This document shows, one piece after another, positions 22,326 through 31,873 of a DNA stretch of 64,000 nt. Under the pieces are notes generated by a model. The model was not told the DNA's origin. It worked only from the letters and a program-made list of their open reading frames with translations, and searched no databases. This DNA comes from Symbiodinium natans. Taxonomy: Eukaryota > Sar > Dinophyceae > Suessiales > Symbiodiniaceae. A program made the position numbers and the translations under genes. Every line of letters starts with the position of its first letter. Position 1 is the stretch's first letter. The stretch spans positions 1-64,000 of the forward strand of contig CAJNDS010000236.1 of NCBI GenBank assembly GCA_905221605.1, written 5' to 3'.

Positions 22326-22370
22326 TTTAGGGTTTAGGGTTTAGAGTTTAGGGTTTAGGGTTTAGGGTTT
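22326..22370 (+). repeat. Telomere-type block
   Basis: Six TTTAGGG units, one being TTTAGAG. Confidence 0.9.
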
Positions 22371-22661
22371 CTGCTTTATGCTTTATGGTGTCCGACCCTG
22401 TGGTTCGGGTTCAGCGAGCACATCTAAGGTACTTGAACGTGCAAGCAGCGAGTTGGTTCAGCTAGGCTTTGCAATCTTTCACGCTGTTGCGGGGCCTTTG
22501 GCGACTGAGCTTGACATGTCATACATGTCTTGGGCCACAGAAGGGCCACTGTCCGCTGCCATATGGCAGGCGAGTATTTCTGAGAATCCCATCGCTGGGA
22601 TCGGTTCAGGACTTCAGGCCCTCACTTTTGCCTTCCTCAGCTGAGTCCCACTTCGGTGCTA

Positions 22662-22697
22662 AGTTTAGGGTTTAGGGTTTAAGGTTTAGGGTTTAAT
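22662..22697 (+). repeat. Telomere-type block
   Basis: Five TTTAGGG units, one changed to TTTAAGG. Confidence 0.9.
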
Positions 22698-22699
22698 TT

Positions 22700-23375
22700 T
22701 CCTTGTGGGCTGTTTTTGATTGGGATCTAGCCAGCTTGAGGTGGCCAAGAGAGCTGCGGTGGATGAAAGAAACCCTGCACTGCTGCACTGGCGCTGGAAG
22801 ATTGCCGAAAGGAGTTTGTGAAACCAACTGTGGTATTTTCTCTGAGGTGGGGCACACAGGATTTCGGCCCCGCAGCGGTACTGCGAAGTGTCACGTACCA
22901 GTATGAGAACCGGTCCGCATGCCGGGCGGTCAGCTGTAGGGGCTGCGCGTCACGATGTGGTTATGCGAAGCACATCCGCACTCAGCTCCGCAAGCACGAT
23001 AACTGAGCAAAGGGAGGCGTAGCCTCTACTTGACACCATCTCTTGTAAACAATCTTGCCCTGGAACCGGGGCATGGAGATGGCGTGAATCATGCGTCTGT
23101 TGAAGTTTTGGTCGTTGTCGTTCTTTCCATCTCAATGCCAGGCAAGCTGGGCCGAAACTTAATTGAGTGGGGCTCTGTGCTCAGGACTACTACAGACCCT
23201 CGGAGCTAGATGTTGCATATATTTCTCTAAGGCCATTTAACAAAATAAGCTCAGCGGCGAATCCGATACTACTATTGTTCCAATGACAGGCTTGGAGTCA
23301 AGCCTCACCGAGACAGGCTCACCAAATCATGTCACATCCGGTCAGGCTCCTCAACGCAGCGTGTCAGCTCCTGCA
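22700..23375. other. No recognisable gene
   Basis: Nothing recognised. Short open frames only. Confidence 0.45.
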
Positions 23376-23379
23376 GGCG

Positions 23380-23412
23380 GTTTAGCGTTTCGGTTTAGGG
23401 TTTAGGGTTTCT
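23380..23412 (+). repeat. Telomere-type block
   Basis: Four units, the first two degenerate (TTTAGCG, TTTCGG), then two TTTAGGG. Confidence 0.8.
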
Positions 23413-23965
23413 TCACACCCTGTTCACACCTAGCACCTCGAGCCAGTGTAGTGATATAGAAATAGATGTCTACTTTGTCCGTACGGAACCCGGGCCCAGT
23501 GGACCCTTCCTGGAGATACTGAGCGACGCCGAATGGCTTGCACGAACAAACAGGTGCTCCTACCCTTTCGTCTCACACCTTTTTCATGGAGAACACCTCG
23601 CCAGAAAGAAAAACACAAAGCGGCCCGAGCCTTTTCCACCTTCTCCTGAATCTCAGCAACAGTCCTGAGTATTCACGGGTCGCACGGCCTACCAGCAACA
23701 GCCGCACTCCAAAGCCAAAATCACAAGACTCGGAGCTCATGATCCCATCGCTGAGTCCATGACGCACGAGCCTGGCTCTCGTCAACCTGGGCCATCAATG
23801 AGGAGAGGCTCTCGCACCCCCAGTGACCCCTGAAATTGCATGTGGTGTGCATGGTGATGGTGGTGTTGCAGCGCGGAGCATGGCGCCTGTTCCTCCAGAG
23901 ACCGTGCAGGTCCGAAGATCTCCTGGTCGAGGACCTCTCGAATACACACGTGCACACACACACAA

Positions 23966-24013
23966 CCTAAACCCTAAACCCTAAACCCTCAACCCTAAAC
24001 CCTAAACCCTAAC
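23966..24013 (-). repeat. Telomere-type block
   Basis: About seven CCCTAAA units, one CCCTCAA variant in the middle. Confidence 0.92.
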
Positions 24014-24164
24014 ACAGGCACAGAGACAGCGTCACAAAGCCCTGCACGGAAAGCTAGTGCCAGTGACATGATGGGCCCTAGCCTTGATGGTCATGCGCAG
24101 GTCATACAGCCCAGCCATCTTCAGAACCCTTGCCTGCCATCTTTGGAACAGTGGGACCCGGGTC

Positions 24165-24285
24165 TTAAAAAAAGGGGCCTTAATGAATAGGGTTTTGAGG
24201 GGTATTATGGTATATGTATAAAGGGACCAGCAGGGAATAATAATATTAGTAGTTATTCCGACCCCTTTATTACCGTTCGGGTGTT
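24165..24285 (+). repeat. Possible degenerate short element
   Basis: AAGGGGCCTTAATGAATAGG, then GAGGGGTATTATGGTATATG, then TTCCGACCCCTTTATTACCG. The AT-rich core and G/C-run ends are like those of the short elements, but the terminal repeats are weak. Confidence 0.3.
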
Positions 24286-24948
24286 GGATTGCGAGACCAA
24301 CAGGTGTCCTTGAAGGGGCAAACGGGCCAACAGGCATCATAAAGCAAAATAAGACAGCAAGCGGAAGCCTTCGGGCAAATGGGGATGGCCAAGGTCTGCT
24401 TCTGCAGAAACCTGGAATGCTGCGAACAGGCTTCAAGGTCAAAGACATGACGCAAGCTGCAAGTAAGCTTTCAGTGGAACAGCAATGAAGCCATACTTCA
24501 TTTGCGTGTGGTTATGCCGGTCACGCGCTAGAAACAAAAACTGCATGCTCAAAACCTCGCTTCTTTGGCCATGGGACGGTGCCAGGAGCCCAGTCGATCT
24601 GAGCACTGACCGGAGCGCCTGGACTGTCCGCACATAGCTTGAGCTTCTGAGGGCAGATACTTGCCTCTGAAGCGCCATCAATTGCACAGGTGCTGGGTGA
24701 TTGAACGTGTCTGCCACATGTTACCCTGGCCACCTCTCACTGTTGAAACCCCTCCCCCCCACCCCCGCATCGCACGGTGCAACCAGTTTACTTGAAGTAC
24801 GTGCTGACTTAGGTGCGAAAGAACCGGGGAAGCTTCGATGTTCACGCAGAAACCAGCTCTGCTGGGATAGCTGGGTAAGCTTGGGCTCCGCAGTGACTCC
24901 GCCATGCTGGGTTCCATCAGTTTAGGGAAGTTTCGGGTCCAGTCGCAT

Positions 24949-25103
24949 AGGGTTTAGGGTTTAGGGTTTAGGGTTTAGGGTTTAGGGTTTAGGGTTTAGG
25001 GTTTAGGGTTTAGGGTTTAGGGTTTAGGGTTTAGGTTTAGGGTTTAGGGTTTAGGGTTTAGGGTTTAGGGTTTAGGGTTTAGGGTTTAGGGTTTAGGGTT
25101 TGG
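24949..25103 (+). repeat. Interstitial telomere array, about 22 TTTAGGG copies
   Basis: The longest array in the window, perfect except for one unit that has lost a G (TTTAGG). It is bounded by unique sequence on both sides. Confidence 0.97.
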
Positions 25104-25150
25104 GGCACATTCGAAATGTGAACATCTGGCTTCAATCAAAGACACAAGCC

Positions 25151-25414
25151 TCAAGGAGGGAACGAGGTCAGCCTTAGCCGTGGGTATGTAAATCCTCCCG
25201 CCTCAACTAGAGGACAAGCCTGAACAATCTTCAGAATTACCGTCAGAGCTGTCTGAAGCCCCATAAATACATACGTACATACATATGAGGTGTCTTGGTA
25301 TTTAGAGCCGTTCCCAAGCCTCAGGAAGATCTCCAGCATCGCAGTGTCGCGCGCGCTCTTGTAGCTCCTCGCGAACCTTGGCAGTTTTCCGACGGACTGG
25401 TCCTCCACAATCAC
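25151..25414 (-). CDS. Candidate exon, unknown protein
   Basis: The minus-strand segment near 25310-25414 reads MIVEDQSVGKLPRFARSYKS followed by ARDTAMLEIFLRLGN, which is protein-like. The frame stays open to 25151, but the later part (tyrosine/threonine pairs from a CATACATA repeat) looks non-coding. It lies between two telomere-type arrays. The family is not recognised. Confidence 0.3.
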   Translation of the reverse strand: MIVEDQSVGKLPRFARSYKSARDTAMLEIFLRLGNGSKYQDTSYVCTYVFMGLQTALTVILKIVQACPLVEAGGFTYPRLRLTSFPP

Positions 25415-25419
25415 AGTAT

Positions 25420-25570
25420 GTTAGGGTTTACGGTTTACGGTTTGGGGTTTATAGGCTTTTGGGTTTAGGGTTTAGGGTTTAGGGCTAGGGTTCAGGGTTC
25501 AGGGTTCAGGGTTCAGGGTTCAGGGTTCAGGGTTGAGGGTTCAGGGTTTAGGGTTCAGGGTTTAGGGTCA
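25420..25570 (+). repeat. Telomere-type array with a homogenised TTCAGGG sub-array
   Basis: TTTACGG, TTTGGGG and TTTAGGG units are followed by a run of about eight TTCAGGG units (25488-25545), then mixed TTGAGGG, TTCAGGG and TTTAGGG. The adjacency of identical variant units suggests unequal exchange or slippage after insertion. Confidence 0.92.
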
Positions 25571-25677
25571 GCATTGGCAGCAGCTAAACAGAAGCTGCGC
25601 AGCACAGGCTTCGGAAGTTGGAGGGTCCGAGCAGCTTTTGGAGCTTGCAAGTTCAGACATCGACATCATGGACACTG

Positions 25678-25745
25678 GTTTAGGGTTTGGCACGCGCTCT
25701 CTGCTAGCAGTGCGGTTTAGGGTTGAGGGTTTGGGGTTTAGGGTT
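25678..25745 (+). repeat. Telomere-type blocks
   Basis: TTTAGGGTTTGGC at 25679, then TTTAGGGTTGAGGGTTTGGG and GTTTAGGGTTAGGGG from 25717. The second block runs straight into a family A element. Confidence 0.8.
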
Positions 25746-25834
25746 AGGGGTACCTTGTCGGGGTCCTCATTACAAGCGGATCCTGATATTTGGGGGTCTA
25801 TTTTGGGGGTCCCCAGTTTTCGTAAACCACCACA
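25745..25834 (+). mobile_element. Family A element fused to a telomere-type block
   Basis: The interior matches other copies (TTAGGGGTACCTTGTCGGGG; GATCCTGATATTTGGGGGTC), and the right end CAGTTTTCGTAAACCACCAC is a good terminal repeat. The left terminal repeat is replaced by TTTAGGG-type sequence. Confidence 0.65.
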
Positions 25835-25839
25835 TGCCA

Positions 25840-26040
25840 CGAATGCCCCAAACAGGAACTCCGACACTGAGCAGCATGCTTCCCGTGCGTAGTTGCTGAG
25901 CCTCGGCTTGGACCCAAATTTAGTAGCGTAGCGCCGTCCACTTCCCCTTTCTGAAAACTAAGACCCTTGAGCTGCACTTGAGGATTCGCAGCACAATCCG
26001 TCCAGTTTCTTATCTTGCGTGCCTTCTTCAAGTCAAGCAA
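25840..26040 (-). CDS. Candidate exon, unknown protein
   Basis: The minus-strand segment LDLKKARKIRNWTDCAANPQ then VQLKGLSFQKGEVDGATLLN is protein-like. The open frame continues into the family A element (to 25798), which is unlikely to be original coding sequence. The family is not recognised. It may belong with the candidate exon at 25310-25414 on the same strand. Confidence 0.3.
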
Positions 26041-26049
26041 TGTGAGATG

Positions 26050-27700
26050 AGATGTGCGAAAGAGATTTGATCTGGCGAGTATCTACGAGTTCTTGGCAAG
26101 AACGTTTCGTTCAAATTGTGCGTAAACACTTACTCACACGGGGCAGTACCTCACGCGGCAGGCTCCCTTGGCATGATGGAAAGGAAATCCTGCTGAGGAA
26201 GGTTTCCCGAAGCCAGAGAACGAGCTTCGCTGGGGAGAAATAGTCGCGCGATGTACAGGAAGAAAAGCTCCAAAAGTGAAATTTGCACAAGACCACATGA
26301 AGTATGTTGTATCCATACACGACAAAGCTATCAATTTGGCCTGCTTGGACGGTCGTTAAACGGTTGGGATGCCATGTGGCCACGTGCGCACTATGAAACG
26401 AGATGGACGTGAACGGATGTTTGCCTTGCGGACATTGTTAGCCGTTGAGCTACGCAAAACCTATGCGGAGCTTGAAATGATGCAAACCTATGCAGCATCT
26501 GCGAATTTGAGAAGGTTGCGCTTGATAACCGCCGCCCCAACCGCCCATCCCCCAAATCCCTCGCACATCTTTCGCTGCGCGAAAGAAACTCACGTGAGTC
26601 TTCCAAGCAAGAACCTTGGCAGATCAACCCGATGGTCATTTGAATGTAAGCTCCTTCATGACCCTTCACAGACTTTTCGATGTAACATGGTCGACCGCAG
26701 AGCTTACTGCAACGGCCTCTGGTTGCAAAGAGATTTGAAAGGACTCAAAGCCTTAAAGTCGTTTACATCATGCGTGTCCTTGCACAGCTAACTTTTGCTT
26801 GCCTAGCAGCAGTGTGAGGACTTTGCTCTTTGCCGCGCTGGATACCTCCGGGATGAGCTGCCGGTTTGCCTCGCAGTTTTCTTGAGGAAAGGGGCGAAAG
26901 CTCCCGTGAGGGGTAAGGAGAGTTGCCATGGCCGAGGCGTCAACATATTCGAGATCCACCCCACCCCCGGTGCCTGCCCTTCTGCAAACGCCTAAACATC
27001 CTAAACCTTCATCCTGATCCCCGAACCCTTAACCCCAAACCTCAAATCAGACGTGCCGGATCGTACCGTCACGTGTCAGGATGCCGAAGCGAGAAGTGCC
27101 GCGCATCACAGGCAAATTGGAAGAAGTGCCTGTTTGACGTATTCAGGGTTGCACTGATTTGCAGCATCTTGGCGACTGATTTCGGAATTGAACGTGCCTT
27201 TCGGGAAGCTTCGGCGTGCTGCCGGTGGCATTTTGGTGCCCGAAAATCATCGTCTGGCACATATCTGAAGACCCAGCTCGGCTTGTTGGCGTCACGGCAT
27301 CGTGAGGCAGCGGCCAAAGCTCGAGCTCGTGGCGTTTCGGCGACACGTCAGGGACGTGACCCACAGCCGCAACCAATCCCCAACCTCTGCTTACCACAGG
27401 TCAGGTGAGGAAGGTCCATCCTGGGACGGACGGCGTGTCGCCTTCCACTAGCGTCCACTGGACCCTATGCACCAACCACAACATCGCAGCTGCGGCCAAA
27501 TAATGCCTGCCCCGAAACCCGCGTCGCCCGCAGCAGGATAGCTCAAATCGGGCAACTGTTGACCGGGTCTCGTCTTCTAGCATGCTTCCGTTAACCAGTT
27601 GATGGCACATGACAGGGCCTGCAAGAACTCCCTGACATTCTGCTGGTGGGTCAAGATTTCCGCCTCGGGCGCTGTGAAGACGTCACAACTATCTGTCACC
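26050..27700. other. No firm gene; two weak exon candidates
   Basis: A plus-strand frame (26369-26791) contains MKRDGRERMFALRTLLAVEL then RKTYAELEMMQTYAASANLR, which could be an exon. A minus-strand frame (26111-26383) is hydrophobic and aromatic. They overlap on opposite strands, so at most one is real. Degenerate telomere-type units occur at about 27000-27045. Confidence 0.3.
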
Positions 27701-27707
27701 TATTTTG

Positions 27708-27899
27708 TCAACCCGAGGTTTGGACGTTGAGACGCTGAAGCACCTGCGTGCAATTCGGCTGCTTTTGCAGATCTTTGACTCTGACTGCACTGGACTTCGC
27801 AGTGCCTTGTGGTTGTTGTTCCGCTGAGTGATTTGCCTTTTCGGGCACAATCTCGGAAAAAATATCTTCAAAAAAGTCCTTGTCCCTCCAAACTTCCAC
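27708..27899 (-). CDS. Candidate exon, acidic, unknown protein
   Basis: After an acceptor-like TTCTTAG|G the minus strand reads VEVWRDKDFFEDIFSEIVPE then KANHSAEQQPQGTAKSSAVR and ends before a stop at 27708. The upstream sequence in another frame (ENGELRRLLTRFLGG) also looks protein-like and could be a preceding exon. No family is recognised. Confidence 0.3.
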   Translation of the reverse strand: MEVWRDKDFFEDIFSEIVPEKANHSAEQQPQGTAKSSAVRVKDLQKQPNCTQVLQRLNVQTSG

Positions 27900-27984
27900 C
27901 TAAGAACCTGGTCAACAGCCTGCGCAGCTCTCCATTCTCAACCTTCGGAACCTTCGAAGTACCTTTACATACAGTATTAGTAGA

Positions 27985-28095
27985 ATGCAATCTAGTATAG
28001 CATAATATAGTATATAATATGGTGTAATACAGCATAATATAGCATAGTATAATATAGTATAATATGGTGTAATATAGCATCATATAGCATGAAGC
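27985..28095 (-). repeat. AT-rich TATAGTATAATATGG-type repeat
   Basis: Irregular repeats of ATAGCATAATATAGTATA. This is the reverse complement of the pentanucleotide pattern of the 28216-28600 array, separated from it by about 120 bp of ordinary sequence. Confidence 0.8.
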
Positions 28096-28215
28096 GCTTG
28101 AAGCCGATCCGGGCCTCCTGACAGCGGCCTGCGCCGAGTCTTCCTTGCTGTGGCGCCGAGGCTCAGGCGGGCTGGTTGACCTGAGTGGTGGCCATCGTGC
28201 ACTGCAGCATGTTGC

Positions 28216-28600
28216 TATACTATACTATATTATGACTATATTATACTATATATTATATTATATTATACTATATTGTATTATATTATATTATATTATACTA
28301 TATTATACTATATTATGCTATATTATACGATATTATACTATATTATACTATATTACACTATATTATACTATATTATACTATATTATACTATATTATACTA
28401 TATTATACTATATTATACTATACTATACTATATTATACTATATTATACTATATTATACTATATTATACTATATTATACTATATTATACTATATTATACTA
28501 TATTATACTATATTATACTATATTATACTATATTATTACGTTATTTTACTATATTATACTATATTATTACGTTATTTTACTATATCATACTATTATGCTA
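28216..28600 (+). repeat. 10-bp AT-rich tandem array (TATTATACTA)n
   Basis: About 27 near-perfect copies of TATTATACTA at 28261-28540, with irregular edges. The right edge holds two copies of a longer variant containing TATTACGTTATTTTACTATA. Because 10 is not a multiple of 3 the array encodes repeating Tyr/Ile/Leu in every plus frame, so the long open frames through it are artefacts. Confidence 0.95.
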
Positions 28601-28669
28601 TATTTCAGCGAACTGCAGCGTATTGCAGGAGATTGCAGCATCTTGCAGTAGATTGCCGTATGCACAGGA

Positions 28670-29235
28670 AGTTGTCAAAAGCGCAATCGACTCAGGAACG
28701 GGACTCATCGTCTGAATCGTCTGACTTCTGCGACTGGTCCTCGATAGGGGTTCATATTTTCACAGGTGCTCAAGTTCTGCTGAAGCTACTCAAACAACCG
28801 TCCAACATCTTCTCTCCTCCCTCACCTCCGATGCATCGTCTTTGTCAGCATCGGGAGGTTCAGGCACCTCCTGCACGGAGCATCTTCGCGGATGTGCGTG
28901 CAACCAAGGCGCCTTCTCACTGGGTTCGGATATCTTTTTTGAGGCGCCATCTGCGGAAGCCCCGAGGTGTCTTGCCGTTCCAGTTCAGATTGCCAAACAG
29001 CAGATTTGGCAGCTTACCATCTGCTATCCAATGCTACTAACAGTTTTATTAATAGCATCTGGACGCAGCTGCTATTGAAAGAGGCTCACATGCCGGAGGT
29101 GTCTTGGCCTCCGCAGACTCCTTGTTTTCGGTCTTGGCCTCGACAGCCTCATGCGAAAAAAGCTGTGTTTCGCTTCTCACAGTCTTGGCACGTCAACGCG
29201 CGACCACCGGCCCACCACAACTTCAAATCGGATGA
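28670..29235. other. No recognisable gene
   Basis: Short CAG-containing repeats (28604-28660) and then ordinary sequence. A weak plus-strand frame runs on from the AT array but has no motif. Confidence 0.45.
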
Positions 29236-29238
29236 TCT

Positions 29239-29455
29239 AACCCTAAACCCTAAACCCCAAACCCTAAACCGTTGCCAGGACCTGCGTACCGAGGCCTGCA
29301 TACACTGCCGATGCCCTTCCACGGCAGCAATGGCTGCAGACATCGCCGCGTTGGAAGCGCTGGCGGCTGCCAGCGAGGCTCGCACCTAGGAGGGTTTAGG
29401 GTTTAGGGTTTCGGCTTTAGGGTGTGGGTTTGTTTAGGGTTTAGGGTTTAGGGTC
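29239..29455. repeat. Telomere-type blocks of both orientations
   Basis: CCCTAAA units at 29239-29270 and TTTAGGG units at 29392-29455 face each other across 120 bp of unique sequence. Opposed orientations cannot come from a single end-to-end telomere relic. Confidence 0.85.
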
Positions 29456-29459
29456 CTTA

Positions 29460-30150
29460 AACCCCGATTTGAAGGCACATGCCTTCTGATGATGAATAGT
29501 TCAGTTTTGCGCAGACCTCAAAAGTATGAAATGTCAGTGACGATCAGGGACATCGGAGGACATTTGCATTTCATGATATGACGCCCCGCAGCATTGCAAG
29601 GCTCACAGTATCCAAGCCCATTTCGAGCGCCGCCTAAGCTCGCCCCCTTCCATCCAAAATCCCGACCCATCGTCAAAGCGACCGCAGCATTGACGAAGCG
29701 CTCGGCAGCTTCAGCAGCCTGGAGGAAGCGGAGTCACAAGTGATAGACGTAGACCCGGCTTGCAAGGTCACAGTTTCTGCATCGGATGCCCTGTCTAGAA
29801 AGTCTGATGGAGTCAAACCTAAACCCTAAATAAGCCCTAAGCCCTAAACCTTACAAGCCCTACAAGCCCAAAAAAACACACTGAGTCTGAGTCTAACTGC
29901 ATGCGCTCAGACTCCGAGACCAACATCGCCAGAAATCCTCACTGGAGCTGCACCTCGAGGCCCTCTGGTGTTTGGAGCTCTGCTGCCGTGGTCTCTGTCA
30001 CCTGCTCAGCTGTTATGATCATGTCGGTTGCAAGTAGTGCCTATATTCATATCTAGAGTGCTGCGAGAGAGTCGGCCTCTGCACATGCCAGGGCCGCATT
30101 CAGGGCCTCCAGGCCCAAGCCCATTGCCTCGGAGCGCTGCCACAAGCTCA
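29460..30150. other. No recognisable gene; degenerate telomere units
   Basis: CCTAAACCCTAAATAAGCCC and similar units at 29816-29868. Otherwise nothing recognised. Confidence 0.5.
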
Positions 30151-30157
30151 CAGCTTG

Positions 30158-30206
30158 TAATATATGTATATGTATATATATATATATGTATGTATGTATG
30201 TATGTA
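30158..30206 (+). repeat. TATA/TATG microsatellite
   Basis: TATATATATATATATGTATG and GTATGTATGTATG. Confidence 0.9.
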
Positions 30207-30425
30207 GACCCAGGCAACGTATGAGGCTTAGCCCTTGAGGCCTCTTATCTTGTATTGTATTATATTATGTTGTAGTATCCATTACATTATATTACACTAT
30301 GTTATATTAAATTATATTATATTATCTGACTGGCTCTTGAAAAAAAGCGGAGAAGCTGCCTCTGTGGAGCTTTCCGCACAGGAGGCCTCCGTGAACTTCC
30401 TGCAACAGAGAGGCTTTTCACACAT

Positions 30426-30482
30426 GGTTTAGGGTTTAGGGGGTCCTTATTAGAAGGGGATCTTAGTATTTGGGGCCCACAT
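30426..30482 (+). mobile_element. Family A element remnant joined to telomere units
   Basis: GGTTTAGGGTTTAGGGGGTC passes directly into TTATTAGAAGGGGATCTTAG and TATTTGGGGCCC, the interior of family A. The left terminal repeat is missing and replaced by TTTAGGG units, as at 25745. Confidence 0.55.
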
Positions 30483-30755
30483 CACTAGCCCAAACTGGAG
30501 GCCTTCTTCCCCGTTTTGGGGCACTTGGAGGCGCCTGGATGCCAGGCGGCACTGCGCGGCTACGTCCATAGTCGCGTAGCCCACGACTCGCACGGCCTTC
30601 ACCACCGTCAAGGTGAGGACCTCAGCACACGTGACATCTGTAAGAATGTGTACCTGAAGCTCAAACTGAAGCTTTTGCAACTTGTGCAGTCTCCGACATT
30701 GTCTGTTGCGGATGGCTGGGGAGCAGAAAGTGCCCAACAATGGCCGAGTGCGCAA
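30450..30755 (-). CDS. Candidate exon, unknown protein, 3' end inside a family A remnant
   Basis: The minus-strand frame reads LHKLQKLQFELQVHILTDVT, then CAEVLTLTVVKAVRVVGYAT and MDVAAQCRLASRRLQVPQNG. The last residues (WAPNTKIPF) and the stop come from the family A remnant at 30437-30481. Composition and helix pattern look like real protein, but the family is unknown. A plus-strand frame at 30740-30928 overlaps only its extreme 5' end. Confidence 0.35.
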   Translation of the reverse strand: MRTRPLLGTFCSPAIRNRQCRRLHKLQKLQFELQVHILTDVTCAEVLTLTVVKAVRVVGYATMDVAAQCRLASRRLQVPQNGEEGLQFGLVMWAPNTKIPF

Positions 30756-30928
30756 TGGACTTAGTCAAGGTGATTGCGCCGCCGGAGTCGCGACCTGCAA
30801 CGAAGCTGTCCCGTGCAGCTTCATGCTTCGAACGTCTCCTAAAACCTCGGAAACTACAAGTAAACTGCGAACCCCAACCCTCAGCATTCGTGCTTTTAAC
30901 CGACAGCGGCGAATATCTAAACGACTGA
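30740..30928 (+). CDS. Candidate small ORF or exon, unknown
   Basis: Starts MAECAMDLVKVIAPPESRPA and ends SAFVLLTDSGEYLND before a stop, 62 codons. The even composition and an ATG preceded by A at -3 make it plausible. It is one of very few plausible plus-strand candidates and has no recognised domain. Confidence 0.25.
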   Translation: MAECAMDLVKVIAPPESRPATKLSRAASCFERLLKPRKLQVNCEPQPSAFVLLTDSGEYLND

Positions 30929-31044
30929 CACTATGCTAATCGAGCGAAACAAGACAAGATTTTAATGACATCTAAGTATGCCGAAGTTTCCTCTCAACCA
31001 CCAAATTGCAATATTTTTGGCTGGTCAATCAGGACCACTCGTGG

Positions 31045-31107
31045 TGGGGGGGGGGGGTGGTGGGTGGTGGGGGGGGGAGGCGTGGCGGAGGGGCGGGGAA
31101 GGGGTGC
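31045..31107 (+). repeat. G-rich tract
   Basis: Runs of G separated by TGG and AGG. Glycine-coding open frames here are artefacts. Confidence 0.85.
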
Positions 31108-31346
31108 TGGAGGCCTTGTCGCGCCGTCTCTGCCGCTTCCGCAGCCTCACAGAATCAACAGCAGCCGGCAGGGGCTAAAGTCGAACCACACCTCTGAGCG
31201 TTTTCGCTGAGGCTCCCAAACCCCCAACAAGATGAGCCTGATGAGCAAACTCGGCAGCCGTCTTGGCCTTTGGTGACTGCTGTCTGCAATGGACAGAGAC
31301 CGAGCAGTTCTCTAGACTCGAGAGGAGAGTGTCAGCACAAGAAGAC

Positions 31347-31431
31347 ATAGGGTTTAGGGTTTAGGGTTTAGGGTTTAGGGTTAGGGTTTAGGGTTAGGGT
31401 TTAGGGTTAGGGTTTAGGGCTTAGGGTCCCA
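31347..31431 (+). repeat. Telomere-type array with alternating 7- and 6-bp units
   Basis: Four TTTAGGG units are followed by an alternation TTAGGG, TTTAGGG, TTAGGG, TTTAGGG, giving a 13-bp higher-order period. TTAGGG is the vertebrate-type unit, here apparently a slippage variant. Confidence 0.9.
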
Positions 31432-31522
31432 ACTCCTCGCCACCAAGGCTCGTAGTGAGAAGCCTCATCTGCCGCCTTGGCGGCCTTGGCGAGGAGCTGC
31501 GCGTCGGAGCCGTCCTGGACCG

Positions 31523-31683
31523 TTTAGGGTTTAGGGTTTAGGGTTTTTTCCCTCCTGCACAGCTGGGGCGAATCCGTAGGGTTTAGGGTTTAGGGTTTAG
31601 GCCTTAGGGTTTAGGATTTAGGCTTTAGGCTAGGGTTTAGGGTTTAGGGCTTAGGGTTTGGGGTTTCGGGTTTAGGGTGTAGA
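31523..31683 (+). repeat. Telomere-type blocks
   Basis: Blocks at 31523-31547, 31577-31605 and 31606-31683 with variants TTTAGGC, TTTAGGA and TTCGGG. The unique piece between them (TTTCCCTCCTGCACAGCTGG then GGCGAA) recurs at 51949-51974. Confidence 0.85.
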
Positions 31684-31873
31684 GGTAGGGACCAGCCGGA
31701 ACCATAAACCACAAACAGCTCCGTACTCCGTACTTCAGGGCATGAAAACTTTGTCAGCTTTAGTATGTCCAAATATTTCAAACCATTCCCTGAGCATCTC
31801 CATCTATCTTCCCCCTCTTTGTTGCCTCGCCTCCGACTCCTCCGGCTCAGCTCCAGCCTCTGAGTCCTTCTCC

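Noticed and set aside
12405-25103. A true chromosome end
   Set aside because: Both long heptamer arrays continue into unique sequence on both sides.
28216-28651. Long plus-strand open frames (168 and 255 codons) rich in Tyr/Ile/Leu
   Set aside because: They run through the 10-bp AT array, which has no stop in plus frames. Composition alone explains them.
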